56,157 nt of DNA from DATLAN01 sp035527455 (GCA_035527455.1 DATLAN010000544.1:1-56157); one strand, 5' to 3'; shown: positions 15,744 through 24,269, counted from the first letter of the stretch. Translations and numbers: made by a program. The notes: a model not told the origin generated them from the letters alone.

Positions 15744-18700
15744 CTAGTCCATGTCACAGCGTAGACAGCGTTTTGCTTCGCAGAAGGCCAACATTTCAGA
15801 GAAGGTCAGATCACTTTCACGGAAATCGTGCGCCCTCTCGCTGGACGGGCGCCAGGCCTCTGTGGGACGCTTGAACTTCTCCGGGACTTCGCCCGTCTCC
15901 ACCATCTCGACGCGCCGTCTCGGCTTGACCGGTTGACGGGGTTCGGCCCCGCTCTCCCCGCGCAGGAAACGATGGATGGCGACGGCCGCTTGCTGCCCGG
16001 CGGCGATGGCTTCGATGACCGTGGCGCCGCCCGTCGTGGCGTCCCCCGCGGCGAAGATGCCCGCCTCGCTCGTCGCTGAAGAAACCGGATCGATCGAGAG
16101 CAGATTCCATGGGCTGTGCGCCAATGCCGGACCGCCGGAGAGGACGGAGAGATCGGCTTCGCAGGATCCGGCAAACAGGATGGTTTGCGCGGGGATCACC
16201 ACCTTCCCTTCCGCGTCAGGCTCGGTTCGGATTCGGCCGGTCTTGTCGGGGCGTCGGGGCGCGCATCGCAGGCACTCCAGTCCCGTCACTCTGCCGTTGT
16301 TGCTGAGCACGCCCGTCGCGTGGTGGAGGCAGTGAACGGTCACGCCTTCTTCTTCCGCGGCCTGGAGTTCCGCTTTTTCGAAGGGAAGCTGTTCGGCGTC
16401 TCTGGAAAAGACCAGCCCGACGCTGGAGCAACCGAGTCGGATTGCCGTCCGGGCCGCGTCGATCGCGGAGTGGGTACACCCGACGACAAGGACGTCGCCC
16501 TGGATGCGGCTGCGTTTTCCAAGTTTGACTTCTTTGAGGAAATCGACGGCGTCGAGGCAGGCCGCTTCGCCGTTCGCGCCGGCGAGGCGCGGGCGGACCG
16601 CTTTGTGGGCGCCGGTCGCGATCAGGACGGCTTGATAGCCCTCCTTGCGGAGGCCGTCGATCGTGATATCCCTGCCCACGGTGACATTCGTTCGAAGCGC
16701 CACGCCGGTGTCCAGAATGAGCTTGACCTCGCGGTCCACGACCTCCGGGGGCAAGCGGAAGTCCGGCACGGCCAGTCGCAACATCCCGCCCGGTTGCGAG
16801 GCGGCCTCGAAAACCGTCACGGGATAGCCCAGCAGCCTGAGATCACGCGCGGCCGTCAAGCCCGCCGGACCGGCCCCGACAATGGCCACCTTCTCCTCCC
16901 GGGTCGTCTCGACGGCGCTGACGGTGGGCTTCCACCGACCTCTCTCATAGTCGGCCAGGAAACGCTTGAGCGACCGGATGGCGACCGGCTCGTCCGTATC
17001 GCCCAGCGTGCAGTTGGCCTCGCACGGCCGGTTGCACAGCCGTCCACAGACACCGGGAAAGGGGTTGTCCCGGCGGATCACGTCCAGCGCTTCGTCGAAC
17101 CGCCCCGCCGTGATCAGCGCGTTGTAGCTCGGGACGTCCACGCCCACCGGGCAAGCTCGTTGACAAGGCGCAGGGCACAGGCGCTTGCAGACCATGCTCG
17201 GACAGTACTTGTCCTTGATGTGCGCCTCGTATTCGTGGCGGAAATGGCGAATCGTGGAAAGCACCGGGTTGGGCGCCGATTGGCCCAGCCCGCAAAGGGC
17301 CGTATCTTTGATGATGCCGCCGAGCCGTTGAAGCTCCTCGATATCGCCGTTCTCTCCCTCGCCCTGACAGATGCGCGTGACGATCTCCAGCATGCGCTTC
17401 GTGCCGATGCGGCAGGGAGGACACTTGCCGCAGGATTCGTCCTGCACGAACTCCAGGAAGAATCGCGCCATGTCCACCATGCAGGTATCTTCGTCCATCA
17501 CGATCAGGCCGCCGGAGCCCATGATGGCGCCCAGTTCGGTCACCGACTCGTAATCCAGGGGAACATCGAGATGTTCGGCGGGAATGCACCCGCCGGACGG
17601 CCCTCCGATCTGTGCGGCCTTGAAGTCCTTGCCGTCGGGTACGCCTCCCCCCACGTCATAGACGATGATCTCCAACGTGGTCCCCATCGGCACCTCGACC
17701 AGACCGGTGTTGTTGACGGCGCCGGCCAGGGCGAAAACCTTGGTGCCCTTGCTCTTCTCGGTGCCGAACGAGGCGAACCACTCGGGACCTTTGAGAATGA
17801 TCGCCGGGATATTGGCATAGGTTTCCACGTTGTTCAGCAGGCTGGGCATTTCCCAGAGGCCTTTTTGGGCCGGGAAGGGAGGACGGGGACGCGGCTCGCC
17901 CCGATGTCCCTCGATCGACCGCATCAGGGCGGTTTCCTCGCCGCAGACAAAGGCGCCGGAGCCTTGGCGGATCTCGATGTCGAAGTTGAAATCGGCGCCG
18001 AGGATTCCGTCGCCCAACAGGCCGTAGTCCTTCGCCTGTTGCAGCGCAGTACCCAGCCTCTCGACGGCCAGGGGATATTCCGCCCGGACGTAGATGTACC
18101 CTTGCGAGGAGCCGATGGCGTATCCGGCGATCGCCATGGCTTCGATGACGCTGTGCGGGTCGCCTTCCAGGACGCTTCGGTCCATGAACGCGCCGGGATC
18201 GCCCTCGTCGGCGTTGCAGAGCACGAACTTCCTCTCGCCGGGCGAGTTGCGGCAGAACTGCCACTTCAGCCCGGTGGAGAAGCCGGCCCCGCCCCGCCCG
18301 CGGAGCCCCGATCGCTTGACGACGTCAATCACCTCGTCCGGCTCCAGTTCGAAAAGGACTCGGGCGAGCGCTTCGTACCCGTCGCGGGCGATGTATTCCT
18401 CGATCCGCGTCGGGTCGATGACGCCGCAGTTGCGGAGCACGGTTTTCTGCTGCCGGCGGAAGAACTCGATTTCCTTCATCTCGGGCACGCGCCGGCCGGT
18501 CGCGGCCGCTTTGCGGACAAGCCGTTCGACGAACCGTCCCTTGAGGAGATGTTCCTCGACGATTTCCGCGGCGTCCTGCGGCTTCAAGCCCTGGTAGAAG
18601 ACGCCGTCGGGGTAGACGACGGCCACGGGGCCGACGGCGCAGGGGCCGAGGCACCCGGTCTCGATGACTTCGACCTCACCGGCCAGACCGTGCTCGCGCA

Positions 18701-18794
18701 CGGCTTCCCTCAAGGCGGCGGCGAACTCCAGCGATCCTGAGGCGACGCAGCCGGCCCCGGCACAGACAAGAATGTGAGTCGTTGCATGGTCCAT
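15744..18794 (-). CDS. NuoF-GltD fusion flavoprotein, Stn-like NAD(P)H transhydrogenase subunit
   Basis: This 1016-aa fusion starts with a thioredoxin-like [2Fe-2S] segment (VCAGAGCVASG, TGCLGPCAVGP), followed by a NuoF core (SGLRGRGGAGFSTG, CNADEGDPGAFMDR) with ESCGKCPPCRIG. The second half is GltD/NfnB-like: a Cys-rich Fe-S domain (CPAPCQRACPVGVD...CNRPCEANC), an FAD site (VAIVGAGPAGLTAARDL), a second dinucleotide site (VLVVGCTHSAIDAARTA), the FAD-closing GIFAAGDATTGG, and a terminal CEAKRCLRCDMD. Such a protein could connect NADH and NADPH, as in the Sporomusa-type Nfn (Stn) transhydrogenase; that comparison is from memory and by architecture. A Trx-ferredoxin and its own NuoE lie just upstream. 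Confidence 0.9.
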   Translation of the reverse strand: MDHATTHILVCAGAGCVASGSLEFAAALREAVREHGLAGEVEVIETGCLGPCAVGPVAVVYPDGVFYQGLKPQDAAEIVEEHLLKGRFVERLVRKAAATGRRVPEMKEIEFFRRQQKTVLRNCGVIDPTRIEEYIARDGYEALARVLFELEPDEVIDVVKRSGLRGRGGAGFSTGLKWQFCRNSPGERKFVLCNADEGDPGAFMDRSVLEGDPHSVIEAMAIAGYAIGSSQGYIYVRAEYPLAVERLGTALQQAKDYGLLGDGILGADFNFDIEIRQGSGAFVCGEETALMRSIEGHRGEPRPRPPFPAQKGLWEMPSLLNNVETYANIPAIILKGPEWFASFGTEKSKGTKVFALAGAVNNTGLVEVPMGTTLEIIVYDVGGGVPDGKDFKAAQIGGPSGGCIPAEHLDVPLDYESVTELGAIMGSGGLIVMDEDTCMVDMARFFLEFVQDESCGKCPPCRIGTKRMLEIVTRICQGEGENGDIEELQRLGGIIKDTALCGLGQSAPNPVLSTIRHFRHEYEAHIKDKYCPSMVCKRLCPAPCQRACPVGVDVPSYNALITAGRFDEALDVIRRDNPFPGVCGRLCNRPCEANCTLGDTDEPVAIRSLKRFLADYERGRWKPTVSAVETTREEKVAIVGAGPAGLTAARDLRLLGYPVTVFEAASQPGGMLRLAVPDFRLPPEVVDREVKLILDTGVALRTNVTVGRDITIDGLRKEGYQAVLIATGAHKAVRPRLAGANGEAACLDAVDFLKEVKLGKRSRIQGDVLVVGCTHSAIDAARTAIRLGCSSVGLVFSRDAEQLPFEKAELQAAEEEGVTVHCLHHATGVLSNNGRVTGLECLRCAPRRPDKTGRIRTEPDAEGKVVIPAQTILFAGSCEADLSVLSGGPALAHSPWNLLSIDPVSSATSEAGIFAAGDATTGGATVIEAIAAGQQAAVAIHRFLRGESGAEPRQPVKPRRRVEMVETGEVPEKFKRPTEAWRPSSERAHDFRESDLTFSEMLAFCEAKRCLRCDMD

Positions 18795-18815
18795 AGGTTC
18801 TCTGTTTCCCTCCCA

Positions 18816-19187
18816 CTAGGACTCCACGATGTAGTTCCGGACCGGTTGACCGCCGAGGATGTGCTCCTGAACGATCTCGCGCACCTTCTTCTTGTCCAGG
18901 TTGCCGTAGAGAAACTTGGCCCCCGACTGCTCGGTGACCGTCATCATGGGCTCCTGGTCACACCGTCCAAGACAGCCGGATTTTCGGAGGTCGACCTTCT
19001 CCTGCGTGATGTCGCTCAAGGCGTCCGCCAACTCGGAGAGGACCTCCCGACCGCCGGCGGCGATTCCGCAGGTGCCCATGTGGACCGTGATCTGGATCTC
19101 CTTCGGACCGGTGCGCAGGTCCACTTCGGATCGGGCCTTCTGACGCAGGGCCTCCAGGTCTTGCCGGCTTGCGATTTTCTTGCCCAT
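18816..19187 (-). CDS. Thioredoxin-like [2Fe-2S] ferredoxin
   Basis: This 123-aa protein is homologous to the N-terminal segment of HydB: VHMGTCGIAAGG then SGCLGRCDQEPMM, ending in a helix that packs on the fold (KVREIVQEHILGG). It is a free-standing [2Fe-2S] electron carrier or complex subunit. The ATG at 19187 has GGAG 7 nt upstream. It lies between NuoE and the NuoF-GltD fusion, so it is probably a subunit of the transhydrogenase-like module. Confidence 0.9.
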   Translation of the reverse strand: MGKKIASRQDLEALRQKARSEVDLRTGPKEIQITVHMGTCGIAAGGREVLSELADALSDITQEKVDLRKSGCLGRCDQEPMMTVTEQSGAKFLYGNLDKKKVREIVQEHILGGQPVRNYIVES

Positions 19188-19204
19188 GTCTGTTCTCCGT
19201 TGGA

Positions 19205-19723
19205 TCAGGAAGAATGTGCTTCGGTGTACGAGTTCAAGATCTCCGAGATCTTGACGGGTTTCACGCGCTGATACACTTCGTCGTCGACGGCCAGCGCCGG
19301 GGCCAGGCCGCAGGCCCCGAAGCATCGGGCAACCTCGAGGGAGAATTTCCGGTCCGCCGTAGTTTGCCCCACGTCGACGTGGAGGTTCTCCTTGATCGCA
19401 TCCAGCACCCTCTTGCCGCCGCGAACGTAGCAGGCGGTTCCGAGGCACACTCGAATCAGGTGTTTGCCCCGCGGCTGCGTCGAGAAGAAGGAGTAAAACC
19501 CCACGACTCCGGCCACCTCGCTGTAGGACAGGTTCAAGCCGACAGCGATGCTCTTCAGGGCGGACTCCGGAAGATACCCGAACAGGGATTGCGCAATCTG
19601 GAGCACGGGGATCAGCGCTCCCGGTTTGTGGCGGTAGTCGGCCAACACGTCGTCCAGTCTCGCCAAGAGTTCGGCTTCGGTCGCCTCTTCGCCGCATGCA
19701 CAGATTTTCGCTTCGCAATCCAT
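19205..19723 (-). CDS. Second NuoE-like [2Fe-2S] subunit
   Basis: This 172-aa NuoE/HndA homologue has the helical N-terminus (GALIPVLQIAQSLFGYLPE), then CLGTACYVRGG and CFGACGLAP for the [2Fe-2S] cluster. It differs from the other NuoE in having a Cys-containing leader (MDCEAKICACGEE) and a longer C-terminus. The upstream context AAGGAAAAAAGG precedes the ATG. It begins the redox-enzyme part of the operon after the sensor genes and probably pairs with the NuoF-GltD fusion. Confidence 0.92.
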   Translation of the reverse strand: MDCEAKICACGEEATEAELLARLDDVLADYRHKPGALIPVLQIAQSLFGYLPESALKSIAVGLNLSYSEVAGVVGFYSFFSTQPRGKHLIRVCLGTACYVRGGKRVLDAIKENLHVDVGQTTADRKFSLEVARCFGACGLAPALAVDDEVYQRVKPVKISEILNSYTEAHSS

Positions 19724-19761
19724 CCTTTTTTCCTTGTTTTGCGTTCTGCTGATTCGGGAAA

Positions 19762-20307
19762 CTACAGTCGGACAGGGAGGGTCTCGATACTGGTCCTGAT
19801 TCTTTCGGCAACCTGCCGGGCGACGGCCAGTCCGTTGCGTTTGTCGATCGGGAGTTCCCGGGCGACGTCCGGCACCCGAACCAAGCGCTCCTCGCCGTCG
19901 ACGACGAACCGGCAGAGCAGATCGAGTTCGGGATTCGTGCAGACCACGGACGAGACCGTTGCGGTGATATCGCCGAGGGGAATCCGGTCGATATGGCTCA
20001 ACTGCACGGTTGCCTCGACGGCGAGGCCGCCGAGCGCGGATTGCCGAAGCACGACTTGCCCGTTCGCTTGTTCGGCCGTGCTCTGGAGAAGGCTCAGGCC
20101 GAGCCCCGTCCGCTTGCCGTTCTTGGTCGTGAAGAAGGGGTCCAGGGCCGTTTCGGAGGGGACCTTCAGTCCCGGACCGTCGTCTTCCACGATGATTTGC
20201 AGCGTGTCTCGTCGGCAGTCTTCAATGAACGTCACGATGATCGCCGAAGCCCCCGCGCGGACCGCGTTTTCGATGATATCCAGGATGTGAAGGGACATTT
20301 CACGCAT
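19762..20307 (-). CDS. Small HATPase (histidine-kinase-like ATP-binding) protein
   Basis: This 181-aa protein opens with MREMSLHILDIIENAVRAGA, a GHKL N-box, then VEDDGPGL (G1) and KRTGLGLSLLQ (G2). It is an ATP-binding domain with no HisKA or receiver. The remainder (about 100-181) is a short tail without a recognised domain. Proteins of this kind recur in [FeFe]-hydrogenase clusters next to DRTGG proteins; the partner is unknown. The ATG at 20307 has GGAGAGG upstream and overlaps the DRTGG gene by 8 nt. Confidence 0.85.
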   Translation of the reverse strand: MREMSLHILDIIENAVRAGASAIIVTFIEDCRRDTLQIIVEDDGPGLKVPSETALDPFFTTKNGKRTGLGLSLLQSTAEQANGQVVLRQSALGGLAVEATVQLSHIDRIPLGDITATVSSVVCTNPELDLLCRFVVDGEERLVRVPDVARELPIDKRNGLAVARQVAERIRTSIETLPVRL

Positions 20308-20671
20308 CGCCCCACCTCTCCTTCATCCGCCCTCTCAACCCCAAGGCGTAGAGCTGTCCGACGATGTTGAAGGTCGAATCCCCGGATACGTACAGCCAGA
20401 TTCCTTCCTCGATAGCCTTTCGGCGGACAAGTTCGTCGGGCATCCTGTTGGAGGCAAAGATGACGGCAACGACGCCCGCATGAACGGAAACGGCAAGCAC
20501 GTTCATGTGCACGTGGAGGGTCACCAGCAGGCCGCCGCCGGGAGCATTCGCAAGCACATCGCTCAGGAGGTCGGAGGCGTGGCCGAGCACGGGCTCTGCC
20601 AACGCTTCTCCGGGAATCTCCGGCGTGAGATTCCGAAGCTGCAGCCTTTCGACGATCTCGTGCAGTTTCAC
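20300..20671 (-). CDS. DRTGG-like small regulatory protein B
   Basis: This 123-aa protein starts KLHEIVERLQLRNL and has alternating strands and helices (GLLVTLHVHMNVLAVSVHAGVVAVIFASN) like the DRTGG domain found in phosphotransacetylases and beside hydrogenase genes. Its ligand is unknown. The GTG at 20671 overlaps the upstream stop as GTGA, with AGGAG 8 nt before it. Its weak similarity to the other DRTGG gene in the operon suggests an old duplication or heterodimer. Confidence 0.75.
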   Translation of the reverse strand: MKLHEIVERLQLRNLTPEIPGEALAEPVLGHASDLLSDVLANAPGGGLLVTLHVHMNVLAVSVHAGVVAVIFASNRMPDELVRRKAIEEGIWLYVSGDSTFNIVGQLYALGLRGRMKERWGDA

Positions 20672-22239
20672 CGGCTCTTCTCCTGCCCGTCGGCTCGATG
20701 CGGACACACCATGCCCTGGGCCCTGCCCAGAACAAGGTCTTCCGCCAGGTCACTGCAGGCGGGCGCTCCGCACATGCCGCAGTTCTTGCCCGGCAAGTCC
20801 GCCGTCAGCCGGTCGATCTCGAGGAGCTTTTCGACGGCTCGGGACATGTCGTCGTCGAGCCGCATTCCCGCACGGGCAACCAAGGGCGTCTTTCGACGGA
20901 AGGCCTTGGCGGGGCGAACGAGATCACGTCGAACACGCTGCCAGCGGTGCCGGGCGATGAACGGTTCCTCTCCGCCGGCGGGCGATCCGAAGCAGCCCTG
21001 TTCACAGGCCAAGAGTTCCAACAGGACAAAGTCTGCGAGGAGGCCGTTCTCCGCCTTGTCGAGGATGTTCAGTACGTGCCGCAGTCCACTGGCTTGAAGA
21101 ACGTCCGGGCCGGCCCGTTCCTCGGGGCCGGGCTGCCGTGGTGGGCCCGTTGCCGTGTCCCTGTGCCGGATGGCCGCCGAAAACACGGCGCCGCGCAATC
21201 GCGACAGCATCAACGGCACCGGGGTCGACGAACTGCGGCCCGTGTTGACGAGGGTGTGTTGGGCCGGGCAGGATACCCCCAAGAACACGCGTTCTCCCGC
21301 CAGGTCCTCCCGGACGGCCTCCACGGCGGAAAGAAAAGGTGCCACGTGCGGAAGCAGGGAGGGGAACCGCATTTGGATCAGGTTCACCACCGCCGGGCAC
21401 ACGGGGGAGAGCACCGGACGGATCTCCGCTTCCTCCCTCGCGTAAGCGAGAACTGCTTGGCGCGTGGCGGCTTCCCATTCCTCGATCATCCGGATGCCGC
21501 GAAAGCCCATCGTGGATAGTGCGTCCAGCACCTGATGAGGCTCCACGACCGGACCGAAATCGACGAGAAACGAGGCGGGCACGACCAGCAGGGCGTGTTC
21601 CGATTGTGTCGGCACATCGATGTTGTCGGCGATCCCGACCGCGCCGGCATCGCAGGCGTCGATGCACGCCGCGCAGTCGATGCAAAGGTGTGTCAGGATC
21701 TCCGGCCCCTCGGGGCGGATTCGCATCGCCCTCGTAGGGCACGCATTTAGACATCGCATGCATCCGCGACAGAGTTCCCCCGCGATGCGCACGGAGTTGC
21801 GCAGAGTGCCGACGATCTCCTGACGAGGCAGGTCGATCGAGAAGCGGATTCGCGTCCCCCGCTGCAAATCCGATTCTATCGAGAAGGAGCCGCTGTTCCT
21901 CTTCATGTTGGGCAGGCCCATGCCGGCGCCAAAGCCAAGCGCCCTGGCAGCGGGAGAGGCGGTGGAGAATCCTTCCTTCATGGCCAGGTCGATGTCGGGG
22001 ATTCCCGGGCCTTCATCGGTGACTTCGACGTCGATCCGCGAAGGCTCCAGCACGGCCCGCAACATCCCTTTGCCCGCGTGAACAACAATGTTCGCTTCGG
22101 CCTCATAGGCGGCGATTACCGCCCGGCGCAGGGCGTCGGGAGGAACACCGAGTTTCTTCAGCCGGTGCTTCAGGCTGCCGGCCGCCAGGCCGACCCGATC
22201 GAAATCGCCCCCCAGGATCGTATAGGAACAGGTGTTCAC
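20668..22239 (-). CDS. RsbW-like ATPase fused to ferredoxin and degenerate hydrogenase domain
   Basis: This 523-aa protein joins an anti-sigma-factor-type HATPase (residues 1-135: YEAEANIVVHAG, DEGPGIPD, GFGAGMGLPNM) to two [4Fe-4S] motifs (CRGCMRCLNACP at 157-167, CIDCAACIDAC at 186-196). A hydrogenase-like region follows with one Cys in SPVCPA (281), one in GVSCPAQ (324) and CEQGC (412, 416). The tail is an Fe-S domain (C487, C490, C495, C512). The three positions mimic L1, L2 and L3 of an H-cluster domain, but canonical residues such as the L2 Lys are gone. It probably senses redox state and signals through its ATPase. The GTG at 22239 overlaps the previous stop as GTGA. Confidence 0.85.
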   Translation of the reverse strand: MNTCSYTILGGDFDRVGLAAGSLKHRLKKLGVPPDALRRAVIAAYEAEANIVVHAGKGMLRAVLEPSRIDVEVTDEGPGIPDIDLAMKEGFSTASPAARALGFGAGMGLPNMKRNSGSFSIESDLQRGTRIRFSIDLPRQEIVGTLRNSVRIAGELCRGCMRCLNACPTRAMRIRPEGPEILTHLCIDCAACIDACDAGAVGIADNIDVPTQSEHALLVVPASFLVDFGPVVEPHQVLDALSTMGFRGIRMIEEWEAATRQAVLAYAREEAEIRPVLSPVCPAVVNLIQMRFPSLLPHVAPFLSAVEAVREDLAGERVFLGVSCPAQHTLVNTGRSSSTPVPLMLSRLRGAVFSAAIRHRDTATGPPRQPGPEERAGPDVLQASGLRHVLNILDKAENGLLADFVLLELLACEQGCFGSPAGGEEPFIARHRWQRVRRDLVRPAKAFRRKTPLVARAGMRLDDDMSRAVEKLLEIDRLTADLPGKNCGMCGAPACSDLAEDLVLGRAQGMVCPHRADGQEKSR

Positions 22240-22589
22240 GGGCGTATCTCGCTTGCGGCATGAAGGCACTCGTAGAGACGCCCGCACGTTTCGAACATGC
22301 CAAACGGCGAAACCAAGAGCACCGTACCGTGTTCTTCAGCCACACCTAACAGCTCAGGTTCGGGAGCGATGTCGTTGACAAGGCAAATGGCGGGTACGTC
22401 CATCAGTTCGGCGACATGGAGGATCTGGATTCCGCTCAAGTTGGTGATCATCAACGTCTTGGCGGCCCCTTGGCTGAGCAGGTCGCTGATTCGGTCTCCT
22501 GCGTAGACGCGTTGGATCTCGACATCGCGCGACGGCCGCGTCGTCAGGATCCTGGCCTCCACATTCCGGATCAAGTCACTCAGTCTCAT
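22236..22589 (-). CDS. DRTGG-like small regulatory protein A
   Basis: This 117-aa protein starts at the ATG at 22589 (MRLSDLIRNVEARILT). The pattern KTLMITNLSGIQILHVAELMDVPAICLVND then GTVLLVSPFGMFETCGRLY fits the DRTGG-type fold. It is the first gene after the predicted sigma54 promoter, with about 50 nt of leader. A longer frame exists upstream but would cover the promoter and the 16-bp repeats, so I rejected it. Its function is unknown; the context points to hydrogenase regulation. Confidence 0.7.
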   Translation of the reverse strand: MRLSDLIRNVEARILTTRPSRDVEIQRVYAGDRISDLLSQGAAKTLMITNLSGIQILHVAELMDVPAICLVNDIAPEPELLGVAEEHGTVLLVSPFGMFETCGRLYECLHAASEIRP

Positions 22590-22601
22590 TGGCGTCACCA
22601 A

Positions 22602-22633
22602 TTCCCGATCACGCTGGTTCCCGATCACGCTGG
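22602..22633. repeat. Perfect 16-bp tandem duplication in the operon leader
   Basis: TTCCCGATCACGCTGG occurs twice without a gap (22602-22617, 22618-22633), between the predicted sigma54 promoter and the first DRTGG gene on the minus strand. It may be a protein or RNA regulatory site, or simple slippage. Confidence 0.85.
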
Positions 22634-22650
22634 ATCGCCCCAAGCGATCC

Positions 22651-22664
22651 GCAATCGCCATGCC
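22651..22664 (-). promoter_or_regulatory. Candidate sigma54 (-24/-12) promoter of the hydrogenase operon
   Basis: On the minus strand the sequence reads GGCATGGCGATTGC. The GG and GC doublets are at the exact spacing of the TGGCACG-N4-TTGC consensus, with C replaced by T in the -24 block. It lies about 62 nt before the first DRTGG ATG and downstream of an NtrC-family activator gene. An inverted repeat (CGTTTT...AAAACG, 22675-22690) sits just upstream. Confidence 0.6.
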
Positions 22665-22736
22665 GATCGAACGACGTTTTCCCAAAAACGGGATAAGTCC
22701 TTGCACGCCCGTGGGTTGCGGACGGAAGGGTACGCG

Positions 22737-22753
22737 GGCCCTCGAGGAGGGCC
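22737..22753. terminator. GC-rich hairpin between activator gene and sigma54 promoter
   Basis: Arms GGCCCTC and GAGGGCC surround a 3-nt loop (GAG). No T-run follows on the minus strand, so it would be a weak or Rho-assisted terminator for the two-component genes. It could also act in the promoter region. Confidence 0.3.
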
Positions 22754-22834
22754 GGTTTGCACGGCGCCCGCGAAAACGGGGAGGACGCTCTGGAAGATGA
22801 AGGCGGCAGAGGAGTTGCGCCGAATGTGCACGAA

Positions 22835-22848
22835 TCTCCCGCGGGAGA
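22835..22848. promoter_or_regulatory. 14-bp perfect palindrome, possible activator-binding site
   Basis: TCTCCCGCGGGAGA is a perfect dyad 171 bp upstream of the predicted -24 element and 17 bp beyond the activator gene's stop. Position and symmetry suit an enhancer site for the NtrC-like dimer. It might instead be part of the activator mRNA end; no T-tract follows. Confidence 0.4.
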
Positions 22849-22865
22849 CTCAGGCACGTCTCCGG

Positions 22866-24269
22866 TCAGGCTCGGTAGTCTTTCCTTTCGAGCCCGTATT
22901 TCTTCATCCGCTCGTAAAGGGCCCTTCGCGATATGCCCAGGGCTTCAGCGGTTGCAGTGATCTCGCCGCGGCACTCCCGCAGGGTCACGTCGATCACGGT
23001 CATTTCGATCCTCTCCATTTCGTCGCGCAGGCGTCCCGCCGTGGCGGGGAGCGAGAGAAGGCGGGGAAACGTGACGCCATTGTCCGGAGTGAACGGCCCG
23101 GCGACCCCCCCATGGGCCGTGATGACCATTCGCTCGACGGCGTTTTTCAACTCCCGAACGTTTCCCGGCCAGGAGTAGCGGGACATGTCCAAGAGGGCTT
23201 TTTCGGTAACCTTCGGCACGGGGACGCCGTTTCGGGCTGCCGCCTGCTTGAGGAAATGGGAGATCAGCAGGGGAGTGTCGTCCGGACGCTCCCGCAAAGG
23301 GGGCACCAGGATGGTCAACACGCCGATCCGATGGTAGAAGTCCGCCCGCATGCGGCCCTGCCGTACTTCTTCCTGCAGATCGACTTTCGTAGCCGCTATC
23401 AGACGCACGTCCACTTGTTGAGGCCGGTCGCCACCTAGAGGTTGGACGAGGCCGTCTTCGAGCACACGCATGAGCTGGAGCTGCGCGCGTTCGGGAATGC
23501 TTTCGATCTCATCGAGAAGGAGCGAGCCCCCGGAGGCAGTCACCAGTTTGCCTGCTCGGGCCGAGTCGGCCCCCGTAAACGCACCCCGTAAATGGCCGAA
23601 GAGTTCGCTTTCGAGCGTGCTTTCCGGCAGCGCACCCGCGTTGAGCGGCACAAACGGCCCGTCAGCGCGAGGACTCTGGGCATGGATGGCACGGGCAACC
23701 AGTTCCTTGCCGACTCCCGTTTCGCCCATGATGATTACCGGCGCATTGGACTTGGCCAGCACTTCGACCTGTTCGTAGACGTCCTGCATTTCCCGGCTCC
23801 GGCCCACCATGCCGAATCGTCCGTCCTCCGTGGGCGCAAGGACCTGGAGGCGTCTGCGCAGCTCGTCCGCTTCGCGTCGCAACGCCGTTTTCTCCGTCGC
23901 CCGCCCCACGCAGGCGACCAGCACGTCGGCCTCGAAGGGCTTCTCGACGAAATCATAGGCCCCCGCCTTCAGGCAGCGGACCGCCATGGCCACGTCCCCA
24001 TGCCCGGTGATCATCACTACCGGCGACGAGAGACCCTTGCGCTGCATCTCTGCCAGAAATTCCTCTCCGTCCATACCGGGCATCTTCACGTCGCTCACGA
24101 CACAGTCGGCGTCCTCAAGACCCGGCCACGCCAAGGCCGCCTCGGCCGAGGAGTACGCCTGCACCCGGTAGCGGCGCAGATGCAACATCTGCGCCACCGA
24201 CACACGCGCGGCTTCGTCGTCGTCGACGACCACGACGGTTCCTTTGGTTCGGTTCTTCGTCTCAGGCAT
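22866..24269 (-). CDS. NtrC-family sigma54-dependent response regulator
   Basis: This 467-aa activator has a receiver (VVVDDDEAA, acceptor in VSDVKMPGMDG, KPF), an AAA+ domain with Walker A GETGVGKE, the sigma54-contact loop GAFTGA and SLLLDEIESI, and a C-terminal Fis-type helix-turn-helix (EITATAEALGISRRALYERM). It should drive sigma54 promoters when phosphorylated by the upstream kinase. The ATG at 24269 overlaps that kinase by 8 nt. The candidate target is the sigma54-like promoter 200 bp downstream of its stop. Confidence 0.95.
   Translation of the reverse strand: MPETKNRTKGTVVVVDDDEAARVSVAQMLHLRRYRVQAYSSAEAALAWPGLEDADCVVSDVKMPGMDGEEFLAEMQRKGLSSPVVMITGHGDVAMAVRCLKAGAYDFVEKPFEADVLVACVGRATEKTALRREADELRRRLQVLAPTEDGRFGMVGRSREMQDVYEQVEVLAKSNAPVIIMGETGVGKELVARAIHAQSPRADGPFVPLNAGALPESTLESELFGHLRGAFTGADSARAGKLVTASGGSLLLDEIESIPERAQLQLMRVLEDGLVQPLGGDRPQQVDVRLIAATKVDLQEEVRQGRMRADFYHRIGVLTILVPPLRERPDDTPLLISHFLKQAAARNGVPVPKVTEKALLDMSRYSWPGNVRELKNAVERMVITAHGGVAGPFTPDNGVTFPRLLSLPATAGRLRDEMERIEMTVIDVTLRECRGEITATAEALGISRRALYERMKKYGLERKDYRA

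Noticed and set aside
16116..18740. Plus-strand 874-codon open frame
   Set aside because: Antisense of the NuoF-GltD fusion, whose cofactor motifs are all on the minus strand.
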